Assembly (NCBI GenBank): GCA_964525565.1
Contig: CAZGHI010000013.1
Coordinates: 1 to 63,212, forward strand
Direction: 5' to 3'
Source: OLB6 sp964525565
GTDB lineage: Bacteria > Bacteroidota > Ignavibacteria > Kapaibacteriales > Kapaibacteriaceae
DNA length: 63,212 bases
The position numbers were made by a program, and so were the translations under genes. This document shows, piece by piece, positions 1 to 8,156 of this stretch. The number at the start of each line of letters is the position of its first letter. Within the stretch, counting starts at the first letter, position 1. The notes below the pieces were generated by a model. The model was not told the origin of the DNA. It made no database searches and saw only the letters and a list, made by a program, of their open reading frames with translations.

Positions 1-801
1 ATCAATAGCATCTTCATGGAAAGGCGTGAATATCCGTTCTCCAAGAATCTCCAGTTCATCATCAAAGAGATTTAGATTGGTACCAAAGGCAACAAAGTTT
101 GCTTGTGGCGGGATGTTCGATGTTTGTCGCTTTTGGATGATCTCATTGAAATGAGCATCGGGCTGTTGTACATAGCCCTTACTAAAGGTTTCCATTATCG
201 AAAACACTGTACTGTCGCCCCTTCCTGTGTTTCGCATTGCCGTTAGGGTATCGGTGGTTACAACAAGCTTGGTGTACAACATGTATGTGTATTTATTCAA
301 TGAATCCTTCTGCTGTTGCTTGCGAGCAAGAACAGCACGCATAATGCTTAAGCTCGGATCTTCTGCAATTACAACGATATCTCGTGATTGCCCTGCTCGT
401 TCTGCCAATGGAATGTGGACAAAGTGCTCTGGATCCTGAACTGAGACGGAATCCGTTCGGTATCCTACCATCGATGCAACAATCCACATCGGACGGTGTT
501 GACTGTTTCCCGATCCAGTTGAGTGCGGTATGCGAAGCACAAATGCGCCGTCTTTTGTGCTCATGGTTACGCTGGCGTTGTTGCGGACTGTTGCGAATCG
601 TAAAGGTTCCGAAGTAGCGCTGTCCGTAACACGTCCGCGAATCGTTATAAAACTATTCGAAGTTGTTGTTGGAGTACCTGTAGTGTTGCCTACCTGCGAG
701 TATGCGTTCGGAATGGTAACGATAACGACACATACTACCAGCAAAACCGTGGCACAACTACTGCAAACGAAGTACCCGAAGTGCTTCTTGCTGTGCAGCA
801 T
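1..801 (-). CDS. DUF5686 / carboxypeptidase-regulatory-like outer-membrane protein (C-terminus outside window)
   Basis: An open frame enters from the left edge and runs without a stop over 267 codons from an ATG at 801. It opens with a basic then strongly hydrophobic signal peptide (LLVVCVVIV) ending near AYSQ. A CarboxypepD_reg-like beta domain follows (GRVTDSATSEPLRFATV, roughly residues 50-125). Next is the start of a DUF5686 region, recognised from MRAVLARKQQQKDSL, the repeated YMLYTKLVVTTDTLT pattern and ERIFTPFHEDAID. DUF5686 proteins of Bacteroidota are large predicted outer-membrane barrels of unknown function, so most of the barrel lies beyond this window. The start lies inside the 3' end of the upstream solute-binding gene (44-base overlap), so the two are probably co-transcribed and translationally coupled. 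The family is inferred from motifs recalled, not searched. Confidence 0.8.
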   Translation of the reverse strand, partial: MLHSKKHFGYFVCSSCATVLLVVCVVIVTIPNAYSQVGNTTGTPTTTSNSFITIRGRVTDSATSEPLRFATVRNNASVTMSTKDGAFVLRIPHSTGSGNSQHRPMWIVASMVGYRTDSVSVQDPEHFVHIPLAERAGQSRDIVVIAEDPSLSIMRAVLARKQQQKDSLNKYTYMLYTKLVVTTDTLTAMRNTGRGDSTVFSIMETFSKGYVQQPDAHFNEIIQKRQTSNIPPQANFVAFGTNLNLFDDELEILGERIFTPFHEDAID

Positions 802-1981
802 AAAGACTGGATTGTGGCGTGGCTTCTCCCAATAGCACGCGAACCAGGGCGTTTTCCAGTATTGCTTCCAAGTCCAGCCATTGTGGATGAACTGGCGACA
901 TGCGTGCGTATTGCAACTGCCTGGCAAACACCGATTTTAAAGGATCCCTTTGTAGAGAAGTATCTGACATGGTTTCTTTATCGGCTGGAAATCCAGCTTC
1001 CGAAATTTGTTGGCAGAGACGCAACGCTTGCTTTCCATTTGTGAGGAACTGTACAAGTTCACGGCTTCGCTGTCTGTTTTTCGTTGCAGACGTAACAGCA
1101 AGGTATTCACCACCGGCAATAGAAAGGCCAGGAGAGGTACCAACACCAGGCATTAGGATTGCCTCGGCTTGTAATCCGGGGGTTGCTCGAATTCTGGGAA
1201 TTAGCCAGGAACCGCTCATCCAGATTCCAATTCTACCTTGGAGGAATGAAGCATCAAGCTGACGCTGCGTTTCTTTATAGCCTACACGTGATAGGTCTGC
1301 ATATAGTTCAAAGGCTTTGATGTTTTCCGGTGAATACAATGTTGGTTTGCCACTTTCATCTACAACATCGCCACCGAATGTCCACATGATCGGAAGGATT
1401 TTCTTGTATAGTCGGTGTGCATCAGCCCCGTTGGCTCCAAATCCATACGCGCCGGCTGCATGTATTGTCTCGGCTGCCTCCAGCATTTCGGCTAACGTAG
1501 TTATGTTTTTTTTCCATCCAGCGTTTGAGAGTAGTGTTCGATTAGTGTACACCACTCTCGTGTCCACCGTCCAGGGATAGGCATACAGACGCCCACCCCA
1601 CATTGCCGGCTTCAAACTAAACGATACAAAGCGATGGATTACGGATGAGTCCAGCGGTAGAGGAAGCAGTACACCTGCACTAGAAAACTGTGCAATCCAA
1701 TCGCTTCCCAATTCTACTACATCCGGTGGAGCGCCGCTATTAAATGCCGCCTGCAGCTTTGCCTTGCCATCATTCCAGCTTAGTTCGGTAAGCTCTACCT
1801 GTACGTTATACTGCTTTTCGAATTCCGACACAATCTCCTTCAACGCAGAGCGCTGCCCAGGTTCGCTCCAAAAGTGCCAGAAGCGTAGGGTAATGTTGTC
1901 TGTACTATGCTCGCCCTGTTCTGTGCAGGCAGCCAGAAACACTAGGCAAATCATGCAGATGTAGCGGAGAAATACGTTCAT
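758..1981 (-). CDS. Extracellular solute-binding lipoprotein, family 1 (sugar-type ABC transporter)
   Basis: From ATG 1981 the protein starts with a short signal and a lipobox (VFLAAC), so it should be a lipoprotein in the periplasm. The body matches family 1 (MalE/UgpB-like) solute-binding proteins: ITLRFWHFWSEPGQ at the start, NSGAPPDVVELGSDW, YAYPWTVDTRVVYTN, and GIWMSGSWLIPRI. Such proteins deliver sugars or glycerol-phosphate-type solutes to an ABC permease, but no permease or ATPase gene is adjacent. A longer frame to 2023 exists. I chose 1981 because it puts the signal peptide at the N-terminus and because a -7-like element sits 6 bases upstream. It is divergent from pyrG. The substrate cannot be read from the sequence. 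Confidence 0.85.
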   Translation of the reverse strand: MNVFLRYICMICLVFLAACTEQGEHSTDNITLRFWHFWSEPGQRSALKEIVSEFEKQYNVQVELTELSWNDGKAKLQAAFNSGAPPDVVELGSDWIAQFSSAGVLLPLPLDSSVIHRFVSFSLKPAMWGGRLYAYPWTVDTRVVYTNRTLLSNAGWKKNITTLAEMLEAAETIHAAGAYGFGANGADAHRLYKKILPIMWTFGGDVVDESGKPTLYSPENIKAFELYADLSRVGYKETQRQLDASFLQGRIGIWMSGSWLIPRIRATPGLQAEAILMPGVGTSPGLSIAGGEYLAVTSATKNRQRSRELVQFLTNGKQALRLCQQISEAGFPADKETMSDTSLQRDPLKSVFARQLQYARMSPVHPQWLDLEAILENALVRVLLGEATPQSSLYAAQQEALRVLRLQ

Positions 1982-1987
1982 ACACGG

Positions 1988-1995
1988 CGAAGTTA
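1988..1995 (-). promoter_or_regulatory. -7-like element TAACTTCG before the solute-binding gene
   Basis: TAACTTCG on the minus strand fits TAnnTTYG, close to the Bacteroidota -7 consensus TAnnTTTG. It ends only 6 bases before ATG 1981, so transcription from it would give an almost leaderless mRNA. No convincing -33 TTTG was seen. Confidence 0.4.
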
Positions 1996-2029
1996 CGAGA
2001 TTGTGGTTGGCACTTCCACGCATTCGTCG

Positions 2030-2037
2030 TACTTTCG
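2030..2037 (+). promoter_or_regulatory. pyrG: Candidate -7 element TACTTTCG upstream of pyrG
   Basis: TACTTTCG differs by one base from TAnnTTTG and ends 32 bases before the pyrG ATG. A GTTG lies about 19 bases upstream as a possible weak -33 element. This is a conventional leader length, unlike the near-leaderless sites elsewhere in the window. Confidence 0.35.
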
Positions 2038-2069
2038 ATCCCGTCCTGTTCTCGACTCATTAAGGGTAT

Positions 2070-3674
2070 ATGTCGAAATACATCTTTATCACGGGCGGGG
2101 TTCTGTCTTCACTAGGCAAGGGCATCGCGTCAGCCAGCATTGGTCTGCTCCTTAAAGAGCGAGGCTACAACGTCACTGTTCAGAAGTTCGATCCATACAT
2201 TAATGTGGATCCCGGAACCATGAACCCATATCAGCATGGAGAGGTTTATGTAACCGATGATGGTGCAGAAACGGACCTTGACCTTGGGCACTATGAGCGC
2301 TTTTTGGACACCAGTATGCGCCGGCAAAACAACAGCACAGCCGGCCAGGTGTATTTCGACGTTATCAGTCGTGAGCGCCGCGGTGAGTACCTGGGAAAAA
2401 CTGTCCAGGTAATTCCGCACATTACAGACGAGATCAAACGCCGAATGCGATCGTTCGATGGTACGTGCGATGTTGTCATTGTAGAAATCGGGGGTACCGT
2501 TGGCGACATTGAGTCACTTCCCTTCCTGGAAGCTGCCCGTCAGATGGGTTTGGATGTAGGCCGACAGAATGCACTATACGTTCATCTGACCTTTGTCCCA
2601 TACATCAAGAGTGCCGGTGAGCTCAAAACAAAGCCGACACAGCATAGTGTAAAAATGCTCATGGAGCACGGTATCATGCCGGATGTGCTCCTATGCCGAT
2701 CTGAGCACAAACTCGATCGTGAAATCAGGGCGAAAATAGGCCTCTTCTGCAACGTGGAAGAACGATCTGTTATTGAAGCCCTTGATGCTGAAACGATTTA
2801 CGAAGTGCCCATGATGTTTGCCAAACGTGGTCTGGACTCGATCATAAGCGAAAAACTCTCGCTTCGGAAAAAGTCGTCGAACCTAGAGCAATGGTCGCGG
2901 TTTGTCCATCGGATTAAAGCACCCAAACGCGATGTTACTATCGGACTTGTTGGCAAGTATGTGAAGTATCAGGATAGTTATAAGAGTATTAGCGAAGCAT
3001 TTGTTCATGCTGGTGCAATTAACAACGCAAAAGTCCATATAGAGTGGATTGATAGTGAAAGCATCGATGCTTCGAATGTTGAGTCCAAACTTGAACACGT
3101 TCACGGTTTGCTCGTTGCTCCCGGTTTCGGCTCACGAGGCATCGAAGGAAAGATACTCTCAATTCAATATGTGCGGGAAAACCAAATTCCGTTTTTTGGT
3201 ATCTGCCTTGGAATGCAGTGTGCTGTTATAGAGTTTGCGCGAAACGTTGCCGGTCTGACGGATGCTAACAGCTCTGAGTTCAAGAAAACGCGAAACAACG
3301 TTATCGATCTTATGCCCGATCAACGAGGAGTAACGGACAAAGGCGGAACAATGCGTCTTGGTGCATACCAGGCGGTACTTGAGCGGAATACGTTGGCTTA
3401 CAAAGCATACAAAAAAGATCGCATTACTGAGAGACACCGTCATCGGTATGAATTTAATAATGATTACCGCGACCTACTGCAACAACTTGGACTCCGTTGC
3501 AGTGGAATGTCACCCGACAGGAAGTTGGTAGAAATTGTCGAGCTGCAAAAGCACCCGTGGTTTGTTGGCGTTCAATTTCACCCTGAACTCATGTCCAGGG
3601 CAGTTACCGGTCATCCGCTGTTCACAGCGTTTATTAAAGCTGCACTAGCTCACTCAGATCAGTCACAGAGATGA
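2070..3674 (+). CDS. pyrG: CTP synthase
   Basis: Makes CTP from UTP, ATP and glutamine in the cytoplasm. The 534 residues are the normal family length. The synthetase domain begins with the P-loop region GGVLSSLGKGIASASIG and contains DPYINVDPGTMNPYQHGEV and EIGGTVGDIESLPF. The class I glutamine amidotransferase domain starts near residue 290. Its nucleophile is Cys379 in FFGICLGMQ, and His504 and Glu506 in QFHPEL complete the triad. The next gene starts within its stop codon (ATGA, 4-base overlap), which makes an operon with the alternate glmU and an SDR gene. Pairing CTP synthesis with a nucleotide-sugar gene is common in this superphylum. Confidence 0.98.
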   Translation: MSKYIFITGGVLSSLGKGIASASIGLLLKERGYNVTVQKFDPYINVDPGTMNPYQHGEVYVTDDGAETDLDLGHYERFLDTSMRRQNNSTAGQVYFDVISRERRGEYLGKTVQVIPHITDEIKRRMRSFDGTCDVVIVEIGGTVGDIESLPFLEAARQMGLDVGRQNALYVHLTFVPYIKSAGELKTKPTQHSVKMLMEHGIMPDVLLCRSEHKLDREIRAKIGLFCNVEERSVIEALDAETIYEVPMMFAKRGLDSIISEKLSLRKKSSNLEQWSRFVHRIKAPKRDVTIGLVGKYVKYQDSYKSISEAFVHAGAINNAKVHIEWIDSESIDASNVESKLEHVHGLLVAPGFGSRGIEGKILSIQYVRENQIPFFGICLGMQCAVIEFARNVAGLTDANSSEFKKTRNNVIDLMPDQRGVTDKGGTMRLGAYQAVLERNTLAYKAYKKDRITERHRHRYEFNNDYRDLLQQLGLRCSGMSPDRKLVEIVELQKHPWFVGVQFHPELMSRAVTGHPLFTAFIKAALAHSDQSQR

Positions 3675-4840
3675 ACGTGCAGGTGCTCCTTGTTGAATCT
3701 GCAAACGTGAGTGGCTTGTACCCGTTCACGGACACCCATTGCACGTGGGAACTTCGGTGTGGCGCATTCACCATTATTGAACGGTGGATACGTGCTGTAC
3801 CGTCTGCACATGTCACGGTTGCAAGTGATCGCGATACACACGTTCGTTCGTTCGTTGAACGTTCACGCTTGCGTACTCCGTTTACGTTAAGACCGACGGT
3901 AATTGTTGGCGGACATGTTCTTCTAAGTCCCAACACCATGCGCTCTATTGTGCAGGTATGTTCCGAAGTATCGCACACCACACTGTTTTTTTGTGAAGAT
4001 GAAGCTGTTGCTGTCTGGATGCCGAACGGATTTTCGTCACCGGCAGATGCGGCGACTCTTATTGACAAGGTTGATGTTCGTTCGGTACACTCGATCGAAA
4101 TTCCGGGTAAGGTGATTTCACGGCTCTGGCAGTGTTTAGATCTGATTCCTGATGCTATCATGTGGGACTCGGAGTTCCTCCGTGCGAGTGGTACTACAAA
4201 TGCCTTCATACATCCTTCGGCAGTCCTCGATACCAGCAATGGACCCGTCCTTGTCATGGACGAAGCTCAGGTTGGTGCAATGTGCTACGTACAGGGTCCG
4301 TGTGCTATCGGTTCCGGAACGATTCTAAAACCTCATACCCAACTGTTGACATCTGCAATCGGACCAGTATGCAGAGTGTCAGGTGAAGTATCTACTACGA
4401 TTATGCAGGGATACTCCAACAAGGCCCACGAAGGCTTCGTTGGACACAGTTATCTCGGAGAGTGGTGCAATCTGGGCGCAGGAACAACTACAAGCAACTT
4501 AAAAAATAACTACAGCCATGTTCGAGTGGAGTTACCAACAAGTACCGAAGACACGAACCGGCTCATGCTTGGTACCATGATGGGAGACCATGTTAGAACA
4601 GCAATCGGCACTCTGTTGAACACAGGGACGGTGGTTGGCGCTTACACCAACATCGTTACTGCAGGTTTTCCTCCAAAGTCCGTCCGTCCGTTTTCGTGGT
4701 ATATAAATGGAACGTGCTCGGTATATGAGCTAAAGGCAGCATTACAAGTAGCACGTGCAGCTATGGCTCGGCGCTTAGTCGAGATGGATCCACACACCGA
4801 ATGCGTAGCCAAGCATTTATACACTGAATATCATGGATAA
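3671..4840 (+). CDS. Alternate GlmU-type nucleotidyltransferase/acetyltransferase
   Basis: A 389-residue protein resembling the 'alternate bacterial GlmU' family of Bacteroidota, proposed to make UDP-N-acetylglucosamine for peptidoglycan. The N-terminal half corresponds to a divergent nucleotidyltransferase (VLLVESANVSGLYPFTDTH, then a GAFTIIERW segment). The C-terminal half is a left-handed beta-helix with hexapeptide-type repeats from about residue 200 on. The most diagnostic stretch is GHSYLGEWCNLGAGTTTSNL around residues 256-275, typical of GlmU acetyltransferase domains. It overlaps pyrG by 4 bases and the SDR gene by 8 bases. A short (GTTC) tandem repeat near 3841 encodes part of the N-terminal domain. 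Whether both activities are present cannot be decided from sequence alone. Confidence 0.8.
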   Translation: MNVQVLLVESANVSGLYPFTDTHCTWELRCGAFTIIERWIRAVPSAHVTVASDRDTHVRSFVERSRLRTPFTLRPTVIVGGHVLLSPNTMRSIVQVCSEVSHTTLFFCEDEAVAVWMPNGFSSPADAATLIDKVDVRSVHSIEIPGKVISRLWQCLDLIPDAIMWDSEFLRASGTTNAFIHPSAVLDTSNGPVLVMDEAQVGAMCYVQGPCAIGSGTILKPHTQLLTSAIGPVCRVSGEVSTTIMQGYSNKAHEGFVGHSYLGEWCNLGAGTTTSNLKNNYSHVRVELPTSTEDTNRLMLGTMMGDHVRTAIGTLLNTGTVVGAYTNIVTAGFPPKSVRPFSWYINGTCSVYELKAALQVARAAMARRLVEMDPHTECVAKHLYTEYHG

Positions 4841-5513
4841 ACCACTACACATTTGGGTTGTAGGTGCTAGCCGTGGCATTGGCCTGGAAACGGCAAAACT
4901 TTTGGAACAGTCGCATCGAATAACAACGTCGTCACGAACTCACGACCCGGCAAGACGTCTCTCGATAACATGTGATGTAGCATCGGAAGCAAGTGTGCAT
5001 CAGGCACATGAAACAGCAGTTCGCGTCAATGGGGCTGTTGACGTATTGGTGTATTCTGCCGGCATAGGTGTATTTGATCGTTTTGTTGATATTCAGTCAT
5101 CACACTTTGATGAGTTATTCAATGTGAATGTTAAGGGGCTATTGTACTGTGCACAAGCCGTGCTCCCCTCCATGATGAGCGGTAATCATGGTATGATAGT
5201 TCATATTAACAGCGTGGCTGCCATTCGGTCGTTTCCCGGAAATGCTGCATATGCAGCTTCCAAATCGGCATGTAAATCAATGTTGGGGGCATTGAGAGAA
5301 GAAGTTCGTTTTAACGGAATTAAGATTGTTGACCTCATCGTGGGAGCCACAGCTACCGGCATATGGCCAAAGGATATGCTGGAAAATCACCGCAGCAGAA
5401 TGATGCAACCGGAAGATGTTGCTAGCGTTGTAAAAAGCGTAGTGGACTCGTTTTCGAACGGACGACTCATGCTTGAAGAGGTTATCATACGCCCACAGGG
5501 CGGAGACATTTAG
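4833..5513 (+). CDS. Short-chain dehydrogenase/reductase (SDR) family oxidoreductase
   Basis: A 226-residue classical SDR. The N-terminal nucleotide-binding motif GASRGIG is at residues 11-17, the NSVAA segment supplies the catalytic serine region, and YAASK supplies the Tyr and Lys. It should be a soluble NAD(P)-dependent oxidoreductase, but the substrate is unknown. The start codon lies 8 bases inside the end of the alternate glmU gene, so it is the last gene of the pyrG operon. At 226 residues it is slightly short for the family, with a brief C-terminal substrate-binding region. Confidence 0.88.
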   Translation: MDKPLHIWVVGASRGIGLETAKLLEQSHRITTSSRTHDPARRLSITCDVASEASVHQAHETAVRVNGAVDVLVYSAGIGVFDRFVDIQSSHFDELFNVNVKGLLYCAQAVLPSMMSGNHGMIVHINSVAAIRSFPGNAAYAASKSACKSMLGALREEVRFNGIKIVDLIVGATATGIWPKDMLENHRSRMMQPEDVASVVKSVVDSFSNGRLMLEEVIIRPQGGDI

Positions 5514-5573
5514 CCCTACCAAACTCTAGCACGTCACATCGTCAAACCTCAGTAACTCTTTTCGTTGTGCTAG

Positions 5574-5581
5574 TATCTTTG
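5574..5581 (+). promoter_or_regulatory. -7 element TATCTTTG upstream of the CAP-domain gene
   Basis: An exact match to the Bacteroidota -7 consensus TAnnTTTG, 33 bases before ATG 5615. It argues for the ATG at 5615 rather than an in-frame GTG at 5567, which lies upstream of the element. No clear -33 TTTG was found at the usual spacing. Confidence 0.5.
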
Positions 5582-5614
5582 CGACCACATTCTCAGTTTC
5601 TTCACGGATTATTC

Positions 5615-7402
5615 ATGCTTCGCTTGCCCGCAATTTTGTTGTTATTGCTGTTTCAATGTCTTCCACTGGCCGTATTTGCACAAGAGTACAGCCATGGAGA
5701 TCCAACGGACGAAGAGCAGTTAATGCTGGAGCTTATAAACAGGGCTCGATCTGATCCTAAGGCGGAAGGCATTCGTTTGATGGATACAGACGATGGGTCT
5801 GTTCAGCAGGCATACACGTATTGGCAGATTGATAAGCAAAAGACGAAGACAGCATTTGGTACATACCCTGTACGCCCGCCATTAGCTTTTCATCCGGCCT
5901 TGATTGCTTCGTCGCGTTTGCACACTGCAGACATGGTAGCCAACAATTTTCAAGGTCATGTTGGGAGTAATGGAAGTCAACTGGGCCAACGTTTAGCTGC
6001 GCAGGGATATACATCGCAGGGTCAGTACGGAGAAAATGTTTCAGCGTATTCAAACAGTGTATGGTATGCGCATTGTGGACTTAATGTTGACTGGGGTCCT
6101 CAAAACCAGATTGACCTAGGTCATCGTTCGAACATTATGAACTTCGACGGTGCCGTGTACACCGAATGCGGAATAGGAATAACCCGCACCAACGGTGGAC
6201 TACAGCAGGGCACGGTTGGACCAGTTGTCGTCACGCAGAACTTTGGTATGCGAAGTCAGCGGTACATTACCGGCGTGGTGTACGACGACAAGAATGGCAA
6301 TGGTTTTTATGATGTTGGTGAAGGCATTGGAGGCGTGAAGATACAGCCATCCAGAGGGAGCTATTGGGCTGTAACAAGTTCAAGTGGCGGCTATGCAATA
6401 CCATTTACGGGTAACGGTGATGTTGCCGTCACCGCTTCAGGTGGAGCACTCACTTCACCAATTACCATCAATACTTCGTTTGAAGGCGTGAATGTAAAGG
6501 TAGATTTTATTCCTGCGGCACAGGTACCGGGTTCCATTACATTGCTCTCGCCGGCAAACAACGCAACAAACGTGAATCGAGCATCGGTTCAACTACAATG
6601 GCAGTCGGCATCGTTTGCCGAGAGTTATGATATTCAAATTGCAACTACCAGCACAATGGCTCCGGGTTCCATTGTTCGTGAATTCTCAAATGGCAGTACA
6701 TCAACAACGGTGACTGATTTGCTCTGTGGTACCACATACTACTGGAGAGTTCGTGGTACCAATAGCATTGGAAGTGGCTCTTGGTCGGCTCCGTTTTCGT
6801 TTACAACAGCCGGAACAAATCCCGGACAACCGGGAATCGTGGGTCCACGTGGTAATGCCACGTTCGATAATAACGGTGTTGTACTCTGTACATGGTCGGC
6901 TCCGCCGAGTGTGCAGCGGTATCATATTCGATTTTCATTGAATACCGGCTTCTCGACAGTATTTGCAGAAGACTCTTCACTGTCCGAACCGCAGTTTTCT
7001 TTACCAACAAGTACCCTCCCTGACGGAATCACCATGTTTGTTTGGCAAGTACGTGCTGGAAATGAGTGTGGTTGGGGTGCCTGGAGTAATAATGCTGTTG
7101 TTACTCCAACAATCACCAGTGTACACGACGATTCACGCCGGAGCGGCATCGGAGTTCATATGCCTTCACCGGCAACCCTGATGTCTTCTTTTGTCGTCCC
7201 CGAGTCGTTTGGTAGTGAAGTTGTGATGCAGGTATATTCAATTGCAGGGCAGCGCATATCCGAAATTCAATCCAGCGGCGGACAAGTAGTAAGACTATCG
7301 GATCTTGGACTTCAGAACCGGGTTTCCGGCATGTATCTGCTTGTTCTTAGTAACAACCACGGCAACGTGATAACAGCTCCGTTCCAGTTCATCCACCGGT
7401 AA
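5615..7402 (+). CDS. Secreted CAP (SCP/PR-1)-domain protein with fibronectin-like repeats and T9SS-like tail
   Basis: A 595-residue exported protein with a signal peptide (LPAILLLLLFQCLPLAVFA). Residues about 28-215 form a CAP domain: EEQLMLELINRARSDP, the HTADMVANN stretch, GENVSAYSNS, GHRSNIMNF and VVTQNFGM include the expected His and Glu cavity residues. A SdrD-B/CNA-like segment follows (GVVYDDKNGNGFYDVGEGI, about 225-305). Two fibronectin type III-like domains come next (about 310-400 and 405-500). The last ~85 residues resemble a T9SS type A sorting domain (YSIAGQRISEI, SGMYLLVLSN). It probably works at the cell surface or outside the cell. The role of bacterial CAP proteins is unclear. 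It stands alone between the pyrG operon and a convergent minus-strand operon. Confidence 0.85.
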   Translation: MLRLPAILLLLLFQCLPLAVFAQEYSHGDPTDEEQLMLELINRARSDPKAEGIRLMDTDDGSVQQAYTYWQIDKQKTKTAFGTYPVRPPLAFHPALIASSRLHTADMVANNFQGHVGSNGSQLGQRLAAQGYTSQGQYGENVSAYSNSVWYAHCGLNVDWGPQNQIDLGHRSNIMNFDGAVYTECGIGITRTNGGLQQGTVGPVVVTQNFGMRSQRYITGVVYDDKNGNGFYDVGEGIGGVKIQPSRGSYWAVTSSSGGYAIPFTGNGDVAVTASGGALTSPITINTSFEGVNVKVDFIPAAQVPGSITLLSPANNATNVNRASVQLQWQSASFAESYDIQIATTSTMAPGSIVREFSNGSTSTTVTDLLCGTTYYWRVRGTNSIGSGSWSAPFSFTTAGTNPGQPGIVGPRGNATFDNNGVVLCTWSAPPSVQRYHIRFSLNTGFSTVFAEDSSLSEPQFSLPTSTLPDGITMFVWQVRAGNECGWGAWSNNAVVTPTITSVHDDSRRSGIGVHMPSPATLMSSFVVPESFGSEVVMQVYSIAGQRISEIQSSGGQVVRLSDLGLQNRVSGMYLLVLSNNHGNVITAPFQFIHR

Positions 7403-7423
7403 CTACTGAACGTGCGATTGTAC

Positions 7424-7457
7424 AATCGCCATCCTGCGTAATTGCGGGATGGCGATT
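7424..7457. terminator. Bidirectional hairpin between convergent genes
   Basis: AATCGCCATCC (7424-7434) pairs perfectly with GGATGGCGATT (7447-7457), an 11-bp stem. It lies between the CAP gene and the convergent AlbA_2 gene and is followed by a weakly T-rich stretch. An overlapping perfect 16-base palindrome at 7414-7429 can form an alternative hairpin using the same left arm. Confidence 0.55.
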
Positions 7458-7508
7458 TGCGTTTCTGTCACACAGAGCCCCCTAACCACCTTAACAACTT
7501 CATGCTTA

Positions 7509-8156
7509 TTAAACAAGCGTGAAGAAGTCGTGACCGTCTTGACTGTTGATGTGTAACACTCCGGCTCGAACCAGTTTCACAAGTATTTGAGAAGCCCGCC
7601 TGCGTGAGATATTCACAAGTCGAGCAAAGTCGTTCACGGAAGCCTTACCATAGCGTTCCAAATAGGTGAATAACCTCCGTTCACGATCACCGATGCTAAT
7701 GGTAAGTCCCGGAGCATCCGGGTGCATCGCTTCGAGAATCTTTACCATTTCCTTCGATGCCGTTACACTGTTTTCGCCCTGACGGATAAAGGCTTTGCGG
7801 TCGTGCGGACGTTCAGTAGGGTCGTCAGTACGCAGACGATGTGGACGGTTTGTGCTTCGTGGAACCTGAATCACAACAACATCCACATACTCTATCTCTA
7901 CGATTTCAACAGTAATATCCAGCCAAGGTGTAATGCTGTGTTGTGCAATTGTAATGAGTTCAACCTGCTCTTTTTCGCTTTCTACACCCACAACCTTGCC
8001 GTTATCATCAACGCCAACCAAGAGCACTCCGCCATCTGTGTTGGCGAAGGCAATGATTTCGCGGGCAAACTTTTCAGCGCTAGTAAATTTTCTCTTGAAT
8101 TCAACAGTTGAAGACTCACCGGCAGCAATTATTTGCCGTAGTTCATTGCGTTTCAT
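7509..8156 (-). CDS. AlbA_2/Schlafen-type DNA- or ATP-binding regulator with C-terminal winged helix
   Basis: From ATG 8156 the protein has 215 residues. The N-terminal domain matches AlbA_2 (Schlafen AAA-4-like) proteins: GESSTVEFKRKF, EIIAFANTDGGVLLVGVDDNG, and VVVIQVPRSTNRPH. The C-terminal ~60 residues look like a winged helix (ERRLFTYLERYGKASVNDFARLVNISRRRASQILVKLVRAGVL). It may be a transcriptional regulator, but targets are unknown. An upstream in-frame ATG at 8198 is less likely, because 8156 gives the 4-base ATGA overlap with the preceding solute-binding gene, typical of this operon. Confidence 0.8.
   Translation of the reverse strand: MKRNELRQIIAAGESSTVEFKRKFTSAEKFAREIIAFANTDGGVLLVGVDDNGKVVGVESEKEQVELITIAQHSITPWLDITVEIVEIEYVDVVVIQVPRSTNRPHRLRTDDPTERPHDRKAFIRQGENSVTASKEMVKILEAMHPDAPGLTISIGDRERRLFTYLERYGKASVNDFARLVNISRRRASQILVKLVRAGVLHINSQDGHDFFTLV

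Noticed and set aside
227..835. Plus-strand open frames at the left edge
   Set aside because: They overlap the DUF5686 frame on the minus strand, which has a signal peptide and clear family motifs.
3841..3860. Tandem GTTC tetranucleotide repeat that might be a phase-variation tract
   Set aside because: Fewer than four full copies, inside a conserved coding region of a housekeeping-type gene. Too short for frequent slippage.
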